DNA of 64,000 bases from Bradyrhizobium sp. G127 (GCF_021502575.1 NZ_JAKFGN010000001.1:1116001-1180000), one strand, 5' to 3'; positions 44,484 through 53,164 are shown, counted from the stretch's first letter. Notes: generated from the sequence alone by a model not told the origin. Translations and numbers: made by a program.

Positions 44484-45335
44484 TTATGACGCCTGCGACG
44501 CCTCTTCTTCATGCCCCGCTCGCGGGCTGCGCCGCCATGCCGCGATGATGAACGCAAGGCCGGCGAGGATCATGGGAACCGACAATAGCATTCCCATCGT
44601 CAGCCCGCCCCACAGGAATCCAAGCTGCGGATCGGGCTCGCGGAAAAATTCGCTGGTGATGCGGGCCATCCCGTAGAATGTGGCGAATGCGCCGATGATA
44701 AATCCCGGCCGCTTCAGCGCGCCACCCTTGATCAGCAGCGCCAGCAGGATGAACAGCACGATGCCTTCGAGGCCTGCTTCGTAAAGCTGGCTTGGATGGC
44801 GCGGCAGGGGGCCGCCGTTCGGGAACACCATCGCCCACGGCACGCTGGCGTCGGCGTGACGGCCCCACAATTCGCTGTTGATGAAATTCGCTAGGCGGCC
44901 GAGCAGGAGGCCGATGGGTCCCACTGCGCAGGTGACGTCGCCGAGCGACAGCACCGAAATCTTGCGTTTCCAGCCGAACAGCAGCACGGCGATCACACAG
45001 CCGATGAATCCGCCGTGGAACGACATGCCGCCGGTCCACAGCTTGAAGATTTCCGCGGGATGCTGCGCGAAGAACCCGAGATTGTAGAACAGCACATAAC
45101 CGGAGCGGCCGCCGAGGATGATGCCGAGTGTTACCCAGAGGATGAAGTCGTCGAAATCCAGTACGGTAAACGGGGCCTTGCCGCCCCACAGCCGCTCGCT
45201 GCGGATGATCCTGCGCGCATACATCCAGCCCAGCACGATGCCGCCGATATAGGCCAGCGCGTACCAGCGGATCGCGATCGGCCCGATGGCGATGGCGATG
45301 GGGTCGAACAGGGGAAAGGCGATGGTGAGCAGCAT
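44484..45335 (-). CDS. lgt: Prolipoprotein diacylglyceryl transferase
   Basis: 283 residues, seven membrane segments. The family signatures are MSFHGGFIG and [14 protein letters not shown], with later R-x-SQLYEA ([12 protein letters not shown]). It transfers diacylglycerol from phosphatidylglycerol to the lipobox cysteine, the first step of lipoprotein maturation before LspA. First gene of lgt-methyltransferase-pgeF. Confidence 0.96.
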   Translation of the reverse strand: MLLTIAFPLFDPIAIAIGPIAIRWYALAYIGGIVLGWMYARRIIRSERLWGGKAPFTVLDFDDFILWVTLGIILGGRSGYVLFYNLGFFAQHPAEIFKLWTGGMSFHGGFIGCVIAVLLFGWKRKISVLSLGDVTCAVGPIGLLLGRLANFINSELWGRHADASVPWAMVFPNGGPLPRHPSQLYEAGLEGIVLFILLALLIKGGALKRPGFIIGAFATFYGMARITSEFFREPDPQLGFLWGGLTMGMLLSVPMILAGLAFIIAAWRRSPRAGHEEEASQAS

Positions 45336-45457
45336 GGGCAGGACGATTTCCGGCAGAAGTCCTTAATCTTGCCGTGTCTTACATCTTGCGTCACGGCAAC
45401 GCTATCACCATTGTCTGGGCAGGTTATAGACGGCAATCGGCCCTCGGAGTTTTGACG

Positions 45458-45721
45458 ATGACCCAGACCAGCAACCGCTTTTTTGACGAAATCGCGCGCC
45501 TGATGAATGACGCCACCGGCGCGGCTCAGGGCGTCAAGCGCGAGGTGGAAACCGTCATCCGCAGCCAGGCCGAGCGCATCCTGCGCGATCTCGATCTCGT
45601 CAAACGGGAAGAATTCGAAGCCGTGAAGGATATGGCGCGCCTCGCCCGTGAGGAGAACGAGGCGCTGAAGACGCGCATCGCGGCGCTGGAGAAGAAGATC
45701 GGCCCTGTCGCGGAGACGTAA
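45458..45721 (+). CDS. UbiK-family accessory factor (BMFP/YqiC-like)
   Basis: 87 residues, mainly a trimeric coiled coil: FDEIARLMNDATGAAQGVKREVETVIRSQAERIL, then VKREEFEAVKDMARLAREENEALKTRIAALEKKI. UbiK assists ubiquinone synthesis and binds lipids. ATG at 45458 is chosen by the conserved start; the frame extends upstream. Divergent from lgt. Confidence 0.88.
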   Translation: MTQTSNRFFDEIARLMNDATGAAQGVKREVETVIRSQAERILRDLDLVKREEFEAVKDMARLAREENEALKTRIAALEKKIGPVAET

Positions 45722-45730
45722 GGGGCGGCA

Positions 45731-46111
45731 TCACGCGTACTGCGCGATACCGTTGCCGAACGACCAGTTTTCCTTGGCCACTTCCACCAGATTAATGAAA
45801 ACGTCCTCGCGTCGGATTTTGAGCTGTGTGTGCAGGTCGTCGGCGATGCGCTTGTAAAACGCCTTTTTCATATCGACGGTGCGGCCGGCATTGAGCGTGA
45901 TCTGAATGAAGACAATGTCCTTGCTGTATTCGATGCCAAGATAGCTCACCGGAAAATTCAGTTCCTCGGCAGCGTGTTCGGTAATGACCTGAAATTTGTC
46001 GTCAGCGGGTACGTTGATCGTGTCCGTCATCGCCTTGTAGATGACTTCGCCGATGGCCTTGCGGTGCTCGGCCGGCTTTCCCTTGGCGAGATCGATACGT
46101 ACGAACGGCAT
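45731..46111 (-). CDS. Tautomerase-superfamily protein resembling malonate semialdehyde decarboxylase
   Basis: 126 residues. Pro-1 follows the initiator (PFVRIDLAKG), and the single-chain length plus INVPADDKFQVITEH, then KAFYKRIADDL and EDVFINLVEVAKENWSFGNG, match the malonate semialdehyde decarboxylase (MSAD) group. Counting from Pro-1, Asp-37 of MSAD is kept. Of the arginine pair (R73, R75 by my memory of MSAD), only one arginine seems to be present (AGRTVD). So the exact reaction is uncertain. It follows the MarR gene by 45 bases, probably one operon. Confidence 0.82.
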   Translation of the reverse strand: MPFVRIDLAKGKPAEHRKAIGEVIYKAMTDTINVPADDKFQVITEHAAEELNFPVSYLGIEYSKDIVFIQITLNAGRTVDMKKAFYKRIADDLHTQLKIRREDVFINLVEVAKENWSFGNGIAQYA

Positions 46112-46156
46112 GACATTGTCTCCATGTGGACGATGAATTGATATCCGCGGCCAGCG

Positions 46157-46636
46157 TCAGGTTTTCCCACGCTTGGTTCGTTTGATGGCCCGCTCTTCAA
46201 TTTCGGCCGGCCCCGACAATGCCTGGAGTTTTTCGAGGGTGTGAATCAACGGATCGCCTTTGCGGGTGGCAAAAATCTCCTTGGCCGATGACAGGATCTG
46301 GTCCTGCGCAACCTGCCAGCTAGCGGCGGCTGTATCGATCTTTCGTGCTCCGGCGCTGCTCAGGCGAATCTTTTTCTCCCGGCCGTCGTCGGTGCCTTGA
46401 AAGTGGACCCAACCCGCGGCTGCCAGAACTTTGACGTTCCGCGAGATGGTGGTGGTGTCGAGTACGACTTCCTCAGCGAGTTCGCTGAACGTCGCCGCCC
46501 CTCCAAGCCGGCGCAGCGCACGCAGCAGCGAAAACTGGGTGATGCGGATGCCGTGATCCTTGAGTGCGGCGTCGTACAGGCGGGTCAGAGCCCGGGACGA
46601 GCGGCGGAATTGGGTGCAGTAGCAATCGGTGAACAT
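46157..46636 (-). CDS. MarR-family regulator of the tautomerase locus
   Basis: 159 residues, MarR winged helix-turn-helix (about 25-115): GIRITQFSLLRALRRLGGAATFSELAEEVVLDTTTISRNVKVLAAAGWV and wing GTDDGREKKIRLS. The N-terminus contains two cysteines (MFTDCYCTQFRR) that could sense electrophiles or oxidants. It is divergent from the cis-CaaD-like gene and upstream of the MSAD-like gene, so it likely controls both. Confidence 0.88.
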   Translation of the reverse strand: MFTDCYCTQFRRSSRALTRLYDAALKDHGIRITQFSLLRALRRLGGAATFSELAEEVVLDTTTISRNVKVLAAAGWVHFQGTDDGREKKIRLSSAGARKIDTAAASWQVAQDQILSSAKEIFATRKGDPLIHTLEKLQALSGPAEIEERAIKRTKRGKT

Positions 46637-46678
46637 GGTCTTTGCCAGGAAGTGGATGCCGGATGGTATCGAGAATTC

Positions 46679-46713
46679 GATGCATGTACAACGAATAAGA
46701 TTGCATATGCATC
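46679..46713. promoter_or_regulatory. Inverted repeat GATGCAT...ATGCATC, candidate MarR operator
   Basis: Seven-base arms at 46679-46685 and 46707-46713; the right arm also contains the palindrome TGCATATGCA (46702-46711). It lies in the divergent promoter region between the MarR gene and the cis-CaaD-like gene. Confidence 0.5.
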
Positions 46714-46780
46714 TATTTTATGTAGTTTGGCGCGGAGCCGGGGGCATATGTTTGCGCCCGCGGTCAATCAGGAGGAAGAG

Positions 46781-47227
46781 ATGCCAACCTACACCGTGAC
46801 CACCGCCAACCTGTCGCTTTCGGCGGCGCAGAAAGCCGGGATTGCCGAGGCGATCACGGCGGTTCACCATGCCAGCACCGGCGCGCCGGCGTTCTTTGCC
46901 CAGGTGATCTTCCGCGCGATCGACAGCGGCGACCATTTCATCGGCGGAAAGCTGAATTCCCATTCCCATGTTTTCGTGCACGGCATCATTCGCTCCGGCC
47001 GCGCGCTGGAGGTGAAGCGGAAGCTGATGGGCGAGGCCGCCGGCAAGGTTGGTACAATCGCAGGCGTGGGCGCTGAAGACGTCTGGTTTTACATTCAGGA
47101 TATGGATGCGCCGCAGATGATCGAGTTCGGCCGTTTCCTGCCGGAGCCCGGCGCAGAGGTGGAATGGCACAAGGCTATCACGGCGGAGAAACAGGCACAG
47201 CTCGCCGGTGCGGGCGTCAATATCTGA
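46781..47227 (+). CDS. cis-3-chloroacrylic acid dehalogenase-like tautomerase (cis-CaaD/Cg10062 group)
   Basis: 148 residues after the start, the cis-CaaD size (149). Counting from Pro-1 it has Pro-1, His-28, Arg-70, Arg-73, Tyr-103 and Glu-114, exactly the catalytic residues of cis-CaaD from the 1,3-dichloropropene pathway. Shared stretches include VFVHGI-like and MIEFGRFLPEPG. cis-CaaD hydrates cis-3-chloroacrylate to malonate semialdehyde. The homologue Cg10062 has the same residues but poor dehalogenase activity, so a hydratase acting on a related acid such as propiolate is equally possible. GGAGGAAG precedes ATG 46781. The upstream frame is not coding. Confidence 0.88.
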   Translation: MPTYTVTTANLSLSAAQKAGIAEAITAVHHASTGAPAFFAQVIFRAIDSGDHFIGGKLNSHSHVFVHGIIRSGRALEVKRKLMGEAAGKVGTIAGVGAEDVWFYIQDMDAPQMIEFGRFLPEPGAEVEWHKAITAEKQAQLAGAGVNI

Positions 47228-47243
47228 GGCGTATGCGGGACGG

Positions 47244-48242
47244 CTAGTCCAGTTTGATGCCGGCGGTCTTGATGACCTTCTGCCACTTCGCCGTCTCGGC
47301 CGCGATATAGGCCGCCATCTCCTGTGGTTCGCTTTGCAGCGGGTCGATACCGGCGGCGATCAGCTTCTGCTTGATCTCGGGATCGTTGACCGCCTTCAGA
47401 TAGGCGTCCCGCAATCTTGCGGTGATGTCCTGCGGAACCTTGGCTGGTGCTGAAAAGCCCTGCCATGCCCACGCCTCGAAGCCCGGGACGTCGACCGCAA
47501 CTGCTGGCACGCCGGGCAGGCCATAAAATTCACCCGGCGAGCAGACCCCGATTGCCTTGATTGATTTCAGGCTGAGTTGCGAGCGCGCGCTGGCGAAATC
47601 GACGAACATCATGCCGATCTGTCCGCCCGCGAGATCCTGCAAGGCCGGTCCTGCGCCCTTGTAAGGAACGTGGTTGAGCTTGAGGCTCGCCGACTGCGCG
47701 AACAGTTCCGCCGCCAGATGAAACGGCGAGCCGACGCCGGCGCTGGCATAGTCGATACTGCCGGGCGCTTTCTTTGCGGCCGCGATCAGGTCCTTTACCG
47801 AAGCGACATTGAGCTTGTCGGTGTTGACCAGCAGCACAATGGCGAAGCGTCCCGTCAGCGAGATCGGCGCGAAATCCTTTTGCGGATCGTAGCTCAGTTT
47901 CTGGTACAGACTGCTGTTCGAGGCATAAGTCGAGGTGTCACCGAGCAGGAATGTGTAGCCGTCGGGATCGGCTTTCGCCGCCGTCTCGGCACCGATCTGT
48001 GTGCCGGCGCCCGGGCGGTTCTCCACCACGATCTGCTGGCCGAGCGTGGCGCTCATTGACGTTGCAACGAGCCGCGCGAAGAAATCGGTGCCGCCGCCCG
48101 CTGCGTAGGGAACGATGAGGTGGACCGGCCGTGCCGGATAGGCCGCCTGCGCGAACAAACGAACGGACGTCGCGAGACTTGCGCCAATTGCAGCGCCGGC
48201 AGTCATCAGCGAACGGCGCGTCAGCGTGCTGTCGAACGGCAT
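47244..48242 (-). CDS. TctC/Bug-family tripartite tricarboxylate transporter receptor
   Basis: 332 residues. Signal peptide of Tat-like type (TLTRRSLMTAGAAIGASLA) and the Bug fold: YPARPVHLIVPYAAGGGTDFFARL, ENRPGAGTQIGAE, the YASAGVGSPFHLAAELFA stretch and KAIGV. It captures a carboxylate in the periplasm. No membrane subunits (TctA/TctB) are nearby, as is common for Bug proteins. It converges on the cis-CaaD-like gene and might supply or sense its substrate; that is inference. Confidence 0.92.
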   Translation of the reverse strand: MPFDSTLTRRSLMTAGAAIGASLATSVRLFAQAAYPARPVHLIVPYAAGGGTDFFARLVATSMSATLGQQIVVENRPGAGTQIGAETAAKADPDGYTFLLGDTSTYASNSSLYQKLSYDPQKDFAPISLTGRFAIVLLVNTDKLNVASVKDLIAAAKKAPGSIDYASAGVGSPFHLAAELFAQSASLKLNHVPYKGAGPALQDLAGGQIGMMFVDFASARSQLSLKSIKAIGVCSPGEFYGLPGVPAVAVDVPGFEAWAWQGFSAPAKVPQDITARLRDAYLKAVNDPEIKQKLIAAGIDPLQSEPQEMAAYIAAETAKWQKVIKTAGIKLD

Positions 48243-48377
48243 TGCGAATCCTCCCGGCGCGTCCGATGCATTGCCGGCCGCTTGGTCTCGATGAAGTATA
48301 ATTGCATCTCATCGCGGGAGGGGGACAAAATCAACCGCTTGGTAAAAGCTGTCCGGTGTTGTCAAATCGAGGGACGC

Positions 48378-49472
48378 TTAAAGTCCCAGCGCGACCGGAC
48401 GGAACGCCTGCCGCAGCGCGCCGTCGAGCTTATTGTCCATCAATTCCATGATCGCGAAGGCCTGCTCCGGCGACATCGCCGACGTTTCGGCGTCGGGTTC
48501 GAGCAGCGAGGCGTAAGTGTCCACCAGCGTGATGATGCGAACGATGTCGCTGATGCGCGATCCGTGAAGGCCTTCCGGATAGCCGGTGCCATCGAGCATT
48601 TCGTGATGATGCAGCGCGACGTCGAGAACCTCGCTGGGAAATCCGCGCTGCTCCCTCAGCGCGTTGTAGCCTAGCCGGGTGTGCTGGGCGAGGACGCTGA
48701 TCTCCTCGTCGGTCAGCCGCCCCTTCTTGTCGAGGATCGGCACCGGAATGAATGCCTTGCCGACGTCATGCAGTAACGCCGCGCGGGTCAGCCGGCGCTG
48801 ATCCTCCTCGCGCATGCAAAGATGCTGTGCGAAGGCTACGGCGTAGCCGGTGACATGCAGGGTATGGCGATAGCTTCTGTTGTGATGCTTGTTGATGGCG
48901 ATCAGCCATTGCCGCAGCGAACAGCGTTTCAGCGCGCGCAGAATCTGCATCTCCGCTTCCATCACGTCCGCGATGGTCAGCGGAATGCCGGCCGGCAGCC
49001 GCCGGAAAATCTTGGACATTACGACAAGCGCAGCGGTGACGCCGTTGCTCAGGATTCGCGCGTCGGCGGTGCGCTCATCCTCCGGCATATCCGGAAACAC
49101 CTGGCGAATGCGGTGCAGGATGCTTTCCGGGTCGAGCGGGCGCGAGATTGTATCGGTGGCGCCGAGCGCCCAAGCCTGCGTCGGTCCATGATGCAGCGAG
49201 TCCGCCAGTACGAAGAGCCGGGGCAATGCCTGATAAGGCTCGCGGGTGAGCTTGCTGCGGACACGTTGCACCGTGGCCGCGGATGTCAGATCGATGTCGA
49301 CGATCACGCCGGCGAAATCGCTCGCAGGATGATCGGGCAGGTCGTGAATCGAGATGGCTTCCACGCTGCCCGCATTTTTCAAGATGCGTGCGAGATCGTC
49401 GCTGTGATCGTCGCAATCGGATGCGAGCAGCAGACGTCTTGTCGTTTGCGGAAGTTCTGCCAAGGCAGCCAT
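48378..49472 (-). CDS. HD-GYP domain protein with N-terminal receiver-like domain
   Basis: 364 residues. The N-terminal part (about 12-130) looks like a response-regulator receiver, with VIVDIDLTSA at the phosphoacceptor position. The C-terminal HD-GYP domain shows ALLHDVGKAFIPVPIL, QHTRLGYNAL and HHHEMLDGTGYPEGL, so the metal ligands and the HHExxDGxGYP motif are intact. It should hydrolyse c-di-GMP. ATG at 49472 follows GAGGAC; the extension to 49511 is less likely. Confidence 0.92.
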   Translation of the reverse strand: MAALAELPQTTRRLLLASDCDDHSDDLARILKNAGSVEAISIHDLPDHPASDFAGVIVDIDLTSAATVQRVRSKLTREPYQALPRLFVLADSLHHGPTQAWALGATDTISRPLDPESILHRIRQVFPDMPEDERTADARILSNGVTAALVVMSKIFRRLPAGIPLTIADVMEAEMQILRALKRCSLRQWLIAINKHHNRSYRHTLHVTGYAVAFAQHLCMREEDQRRLTRAALLHDVGKAFIPVPILDKKGRLTDEEISVLAQHTRLGYNALREQRGFPSEVLDVALHHHEMLDGTGYPEGLHGSRISDIVRIITLVDTYASLLEPDAETSAMSPEQAFAIMELMDNKLDGALRQAFRPVALGL

Positions 49473-49586
49473 TTCGTCCTCTGCGGGGCGTTTGGTAGAT
49501 ATGCACCCCACACGTGTAGCGAAAAACCGGTTCCCGACCCTTAACGGCTATCCTTAATGAGTTCCGTCCAGGGAGCGCCAAATTGT

Positions 49587-49832
49587 TTATTCCGCGCCGT
49601 CCGGTCCTTCGCCCTCGCGCCGCCCGATCGTGCTGCGGCCAAGGACACCATAGTTGCTGGATTTCATTCCCGCGCCGGTCACGATCTCAGCGGACGCCAA
49701 GCCGAGCTTCAGCAGCTCGCGCACGGCGGCGGCGCGCGTCGGCATCCGGTGTTTGAACCGGAAATCGTCCACCGCGGAAAGTTCTTCAGGCGAAAGCATG
49801 ATTTGCAGGCGCTCGCCGCGCAAATCGCTCAT
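49587..49832 (-). CDS. Ribbon-helix-helix-type small regulator
   Basis: 81 residues. ERLQIMLSPEELSAVDDFRFKHRMPTRAAAVRELLKLGL has the pattern of a ribbon-helix-helix (CopG/Arc-like): one strand, then two helices with a short turn. The C-terminal 30 residues look disordered. AGGAGG precedes ATG 49832. A perfect 15-bp palindrome 54 bases upstream suggests autoregulation. No toxin partner gene is adjacent. Confidence 0.8.
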   Translation of the reverse strand: MSDLRGERLQIMLSPEELSAVDDFRFKHRMPTRAAAVRELLKLGLASAEIVTGAGMKSSNYGVLGRSTIGRREGEGPDGAE

Positions 49833-49885
49833 TTTGGCCTCCTGTGTCGGTCGTCCGGAACATTCCAAACGCCTTTGGGAAAAGG

Positions 49886-49900
49886 TGAGTAAATTACTCA
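49886..49900. promoter_or_regulatory. Perfect palindrome TGAGTAAATTACTCA, candidate operator
   Basis: Seven-base arms around a central A. It is followed by ACTCACTCAT, which repeats half-sites, and lies just upstream of the ribbon-helix-helix gene (minus). Confidence 0.55.
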
Positions 49901-50058
49901 ACTCACTCATTCGGCCAAAGTTCCCCATTTCCCTCCGGAGTCACCAAATTAGTAAAAAACTACAGTTGTTTCAATGGCTTATGTCTTGTGTTGGTTTGAT
50001 TTGAATGGCATAGTGGAGTTTGGAAAAGCGTGGTCTTTTCCAGGAAACGGAAACTCCC

Positions 50059-50289
50059 ATGATCAACAACACCTCCGCAGAATTGCGCGAATGGGCCGCC
50101 CGCTGCGAAGACGCCGCCGCATCCGCTCCGGACGATCATGAGCGTGCGTCGCTGCTCCGCAAATGCGACGCCTTACGGGCGCTCGCGGACTCCGAAGACT
50201 GGCTGGCGGGACAGTCCGTCGATACCGGCTCGGCTTCGGCAAATCGGCCGGTTTTTCCGGATGCGAACCGGGCCCAGGCCGCGGAATAG
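50059..50289 (+). CDS. Small hypothetical protein
   Basis: 76 residues: MINNTSAELREWAARCEDAAASAPDDHERASLLRKCDALRALADSEDWL, helical and acidic, then a disordered tail. AGGAAACGG lies before ATG 50059. It resembles small proteins seen upstream of rplY in this bacterial group only in general composition; I know no function. Confidence 0.65.
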   Translation: MINNTSAELREWAARCEDAAASAPDDHERASLLRKCDALRALADSEDWLAGQSVDTGSASANRPVFPDANRAQAAE

Positions 50290-50449
50290 ACGCCCCCGGC
50301 GGTCACAGCTTCCGTCCTTCAAGCCGTCGTCCGGGCCTAAAACTGGCGATAAAATTCCCTGATTTTCTTGTGTTTCGGGTCCTTTGGGGCTAAGAACCCG
50401 CCACGTCCGCGGCCCCCGCACCCCTGGAGGCTTGCCGCGACGTAAAACC

Positions 50450-50466
50450 GGGCCGCTTTGCGGCCC
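50450..50466 (+). promoter_or_regulatory. Hairpin in the rplY leader
   Basis: GGGCCGC, TTTG-type loop, CGGCCC, then TTCACTTTTA, about 30 bases before the rplY start. It may be a weak terminator of the preceding gene or a leader structure. Confidence 0.45.
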
Positions 50467-50495
50467 TTCACTTTTAAAGCTTAAGGAACTCAACA

Positions 50496-51239
50496 ATGGC
50501 GACCGTCAAGGAATTGAAGGCGACCGCTCGTCCGAAGGCCGGCAAGGGGGCCGCCCGGGCTGAACGTCGCGCTGGCCGTATCCCGGCAGTGATCTATGGC
50601 AACAACCAGCCCCCGCTGACCATCTCGCTCGACGATGCTGAATTGCGCCTGCGCATTCAGGCCGGGCGTTTTCTGACGACGATTCATGACATCGAACTGG
50701 ACGGCAAGAAGCATCGCGTGATTCCGCGTGACTTCAGCCTCGATCCGGTGCGCGACTTCCCGCTGCATGTGGATTTCCTGCGCCTCGGCGAAGGCTCCAA
50801 GATCCGCGTCAGCGTTCCGCTGCACGTGCTGAACGCGGAAACCGCGCCGGGCGTGAAGCGCGGTGGCACGGTCAACATCGTGACCCACTCCATCGACCTC
50901 GAAGTGCCTGCGGATAACATCCCGCAATATCTCGAAGCCGATGTCGGCAAGCTCGATATCGCGAGCTCGCTGCACATCACCGACATCAAGCTGCCGCCGG
51001 GCGTCAAGCTGCTGACGCGTGACGATGCGACGCTGGTTACGATCGTTCCGCCATCGGGTTACAACGAAGAACTGAAGGCCGCTGCTGCGGCTGCCGGCGG
51101 CGCCGCTCCTGCGGCCGGTGCGGCTCCTGCGGCCGGCGCTGCGGCTCCTGCTGCTGCGGCCGGTGCGAAAGCGCCTGCGGCTGGCGGCAAGGCTCCCGCC
51201 GCTGCTGCGGCGAAGCCCGCTGCCGACAAGAAGAAGTAA
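50496..51239 (+). CDS. rplY: 50S ribosomal protein L25/general stress protein Ctc
   Basis: 247 residues, the long CTC/TL5 type. The N-terminal L25 domain (about 5-95) begins ATVKELKATARPKAGKGAARAERR, the TL5 C-terminal domain (about 100-190) follows, and an Ala/Pro/Lys-rich tail (from about 195) ends DKKK. It binds 5S rRNA. Start of rplY-pth-ychF, a common alphaproteobacterial order. Confidence 0.96.
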   Translation: MATVKELKATARPKAGKGAARAERRAGRIPAVIYGNNQPPLTISLDDAELRLRIQAGRFLTTIHDIELDGKKHRVIPRDFSLDPVRDFPLHVDFLRLGEGSKIRVSVPLHVLNAETAPGVKRGGTVNIVTHSIDLEVPADNIPQYLEADVGKLDIASSLHITDIKLPPGVKLLTRDDATLVTIVPPSGYNEELKAAAAAAGGAAPAAGAAPAAGAAAPAAAAGAKAPAAGGKAPAAAAAKPAADKKK

Positions 51240-51265
51240 GCGGCCAAGACGTAAACCAAGAGAAC

Positions 51266-51320
51266 CTGGTGGAGTGGATTTGACGTTCGCACGCGAATGT
51301 CAAATCCTAAACTCCACCAG
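51266..51320. repeat. Long inverted repeat 1 (CTGGTGGAGT...ACTCCACCAG)
   Basis: CTGGTGGAGT-GGATTTGAC pairs with GTCAAATCC-(TAA)-ACTCCACCAG around a 14-base loop. The pairing is perfect except for a three-base bulge. Confidence 0.85.
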
Positions 51321-51332
51321 AATTTATAATTG

Positions 51333-51409
51333 CCTAGTGTCCTTTCGAATCCGAAGTTCGCTCGGAAGATGCTGCGAAATCAAACGAACTTCGGATTCGG
51401 GACATTAGG
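51333..51409. repeat. Long inverted repeat 2, ending two bases before the pth start codon
   Basis: CGAATCCGAAGTTCG (51346-51360) pairs exactly with CGAACTTCGGATTCG (51385-51399), and CCTAGTGTCC with GGACATTAGG adds one-mismatch outer arms. The right arm covers the place of the pth ribosome binding site. Confidence 0.85.
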
Positions 51410-51411
51410 TC

Positions 51412-52017
51412 ATGCGCCTGTTCGTCGGACTGGGGAACCCCGGCGCGAAGTATCAGGGCAACCGGCACAATATCGGGTTCATGGCTGTCGATGAAATCGC
51501 ACGGCGTCACGGATTTGGTCCGTGGCGCCGTCGCTTTCAGGGCGAGACCTCCGAAGGCAATCTCGGCAATGGGCGCGTCATTCTGCTGAAGCCCACGACT
51601 TACATGAATGAGTCGGGCAACGCTGTTGGCGAAGCTACGAAGTTCTTCAAGATGGGCGTCGGCGACATTACGGTGTTCCACGACGAGATCGAACTGCCGC
51701 CCGCGAAGCTGCGCGTCAAGGTCGGCGGCGGTATCGCGGGACACAACGGGTTGCGCTCGATCTCCGCGCATGTCGGCAACGACTATCGCCGCGTCCGGCT
51801 CGGCGTCGGGCATCCCGGCGTCAAGGATCTGGTGCATCAGCACGTTTTGTCCGATTTCGCCAAAAGCGAAATGCCTTGGGTAAGAGCGTTGTGCGAAGCG
51901 GTTGCCGACAACGCCGCGTTTCTTGTCACCGGACAGGACGCGTCGTTTGCAAACAAGGTGCATCTTGCGATGGATGCAAAGGGATTCACATCAAAGGACG
52001 ACGGCGGCGCAGGATAG
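51412..52017 (+). CDS. pth: Peptidyl-tRNA hydrolase
   Basis: 201 residues. It shows VGLGNPG-like [25 protein letters not shown] with the catalytic histidine, [10 protein letters not shown], the aspartate in VFHDEIELP and [11 protein letters not shown]. It recycles tRNA from peptidyl-tRNAs that drop off ribosomes. The start codon lies two bases after a long palindrome that covers the ribosome-binding region (ATTAGGTC), so translation may depend on the mRNA structure. Confidence 0.96.
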   Translation: MRLFVGLGNPGAKYQGNRHNIGFMAVDEIARRHGFGPWRRRFQGETSEGNLGNGRVILLKPTTYMNESGNAVGEATKFFKMGVGDITVFHDEIELPPAKLRVKVGGGIAGHNGLRSISAHVGNDYRRVRLGVGHPGVKDLVHQHVLSDFAKSEMPWVRALCEAVADNAAFLVTGQDASFANKVHLAMDAKGFTSKDDGGAG

Positions 52018-52050
52018 TTTGCGCATCGTTCGGAAAATTCAGGACAGATC

Positions 52051-53148
52051 ATGGGTTTCAAATGCGGCATCGTCGGACTGCCCAATGTCGGCAAGTCCAC
52101 ACTGTTCAACGCGCTGACGGAAACGGCGGCGGCGCAGGCGGCGAACTATCCGTTCTGCACCATTGAGCCGAATGTCGGAGCAGTGGCCGTGCCGGACCCG
52201 CGTCTTGAAAAACTGTGCGAGATCGCCAAGTCGCAGACTATCATCCCGACCCAGCTGACCTTCGTGGACATCGCGGGCCTTGTGAAGGGCGCGTCGAAAG
52301 GTGAGGGACTCGGCAACCAGTTTCTCGCGACCATCCGCGAGGTTGATGCGGTGGCGCATGTGGTGCGCTGCTTCGAGGACTCCGACATCACTCATGTCGA
52401 GGGCAAGATCGCGCCGCTCGCTGACATCGAGACCATCGAGACCGAACTGATGCTGGCCGATCTCGACAGCCTGGAGAAACGCGTCGACAACCTCGGCAAG
52501 AAAGCCAAGGGCAATGACAAGGAAGCCAAGGAGCAGCTCGAACTGGTTGAGCGTTCGCTGAAGCTGCTGCGCGAAGGAAGGCCGGCGCGATTTCTCGAAC
52601 GAAAGCCGGAGGAGGAGCGCGCCTTCCGCATGCTCGGTCTCCTGACGTCGAAGCCCGTGCTTTACGTCTGCAACGTCGAGGAAGGCTCCGCCGCCACCGG
52701 CAATGCATTCTCGCAGGCGGTGTTCGAACATGCCAAGAAGGAGGGCGCGGTCGCAGTGGTGATTTCGGCCAAGATCGAATCCGAGATCGCGACGCTGTCA
52801 CGTGCCGAGCGCGTCGATTTCCTTGAGACGCTGGGGCTGGAAGAGGCCGGTCTCGACCGCCTGATCCGCGCCGGTTACGAACTGCTGCATCTCATCACTT
52901 ACTTCACGGTCGGTCCCAAGGAGGCCCGTGCCTGGACCATCACCAAGGGCACCAAGGCGCCTGCGGCGGCCGGTGTGATCCACACCGATTTCGAGAAGGG
53001 CTTCATCCGCGCCGAGACGATTGCCTATGACGATTACGTGTCGCTTGGCGGCGAAGCCGGCGCGCGCGACGCCGGCAAGCTACGGCTGGAAGGCAAGGAA
53101 TACATCGTCGCCGACGGCGACGTGATGCACTTCCGATTTAATAATTGA
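52051..53148 (+). CDS. ychF: Ribosome-binding ATPase YchF
   Basis: 365 residues. G1 [19 protein letters not shown]2/G3 region [22 protein letters not shown], and the C-terminal TGS domain ending [38 protein letters not shown]. YchF/OLA1 proteins prefer ATP to GTP, bind ribosomes and respond to oxidative stress. Follows pth by 33 bases. Confidence 0.97.
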   Translation: MGFKCGIVGLPNVGKSTLFNALTETAAAQAANYPFCTIEPNVGAVAVPDPRLEKLCEIAKSQTIIPTQLTFVDIAGLVKGASKGEGLGNQFLATIREVDAVAHVVRCFEDSDITHVEGKIAPLADIETIETELMLADLDSLEKRVDNLGKKAKGNDKEAKEQLELVERSLKLLREGRPARFLERKPEEERAFRMLGLLTSKPVLYVCNVEEGSAATGNAFSQAVFEHAKKEGAVAVVISAKIESEIATLSRAERVDFLETLGLEEAGLDRLIRAGYELLHLITYFTVGPKEARAWTITKGTKAPAAAGVIHTDFEKGFIRAETIAYDDYVSLGGEAGARDAGKLRLEGKEYIVADGDVMHFRFNN

Positions 53149-53164
53149 ACTCAGGAGGTTGTAT

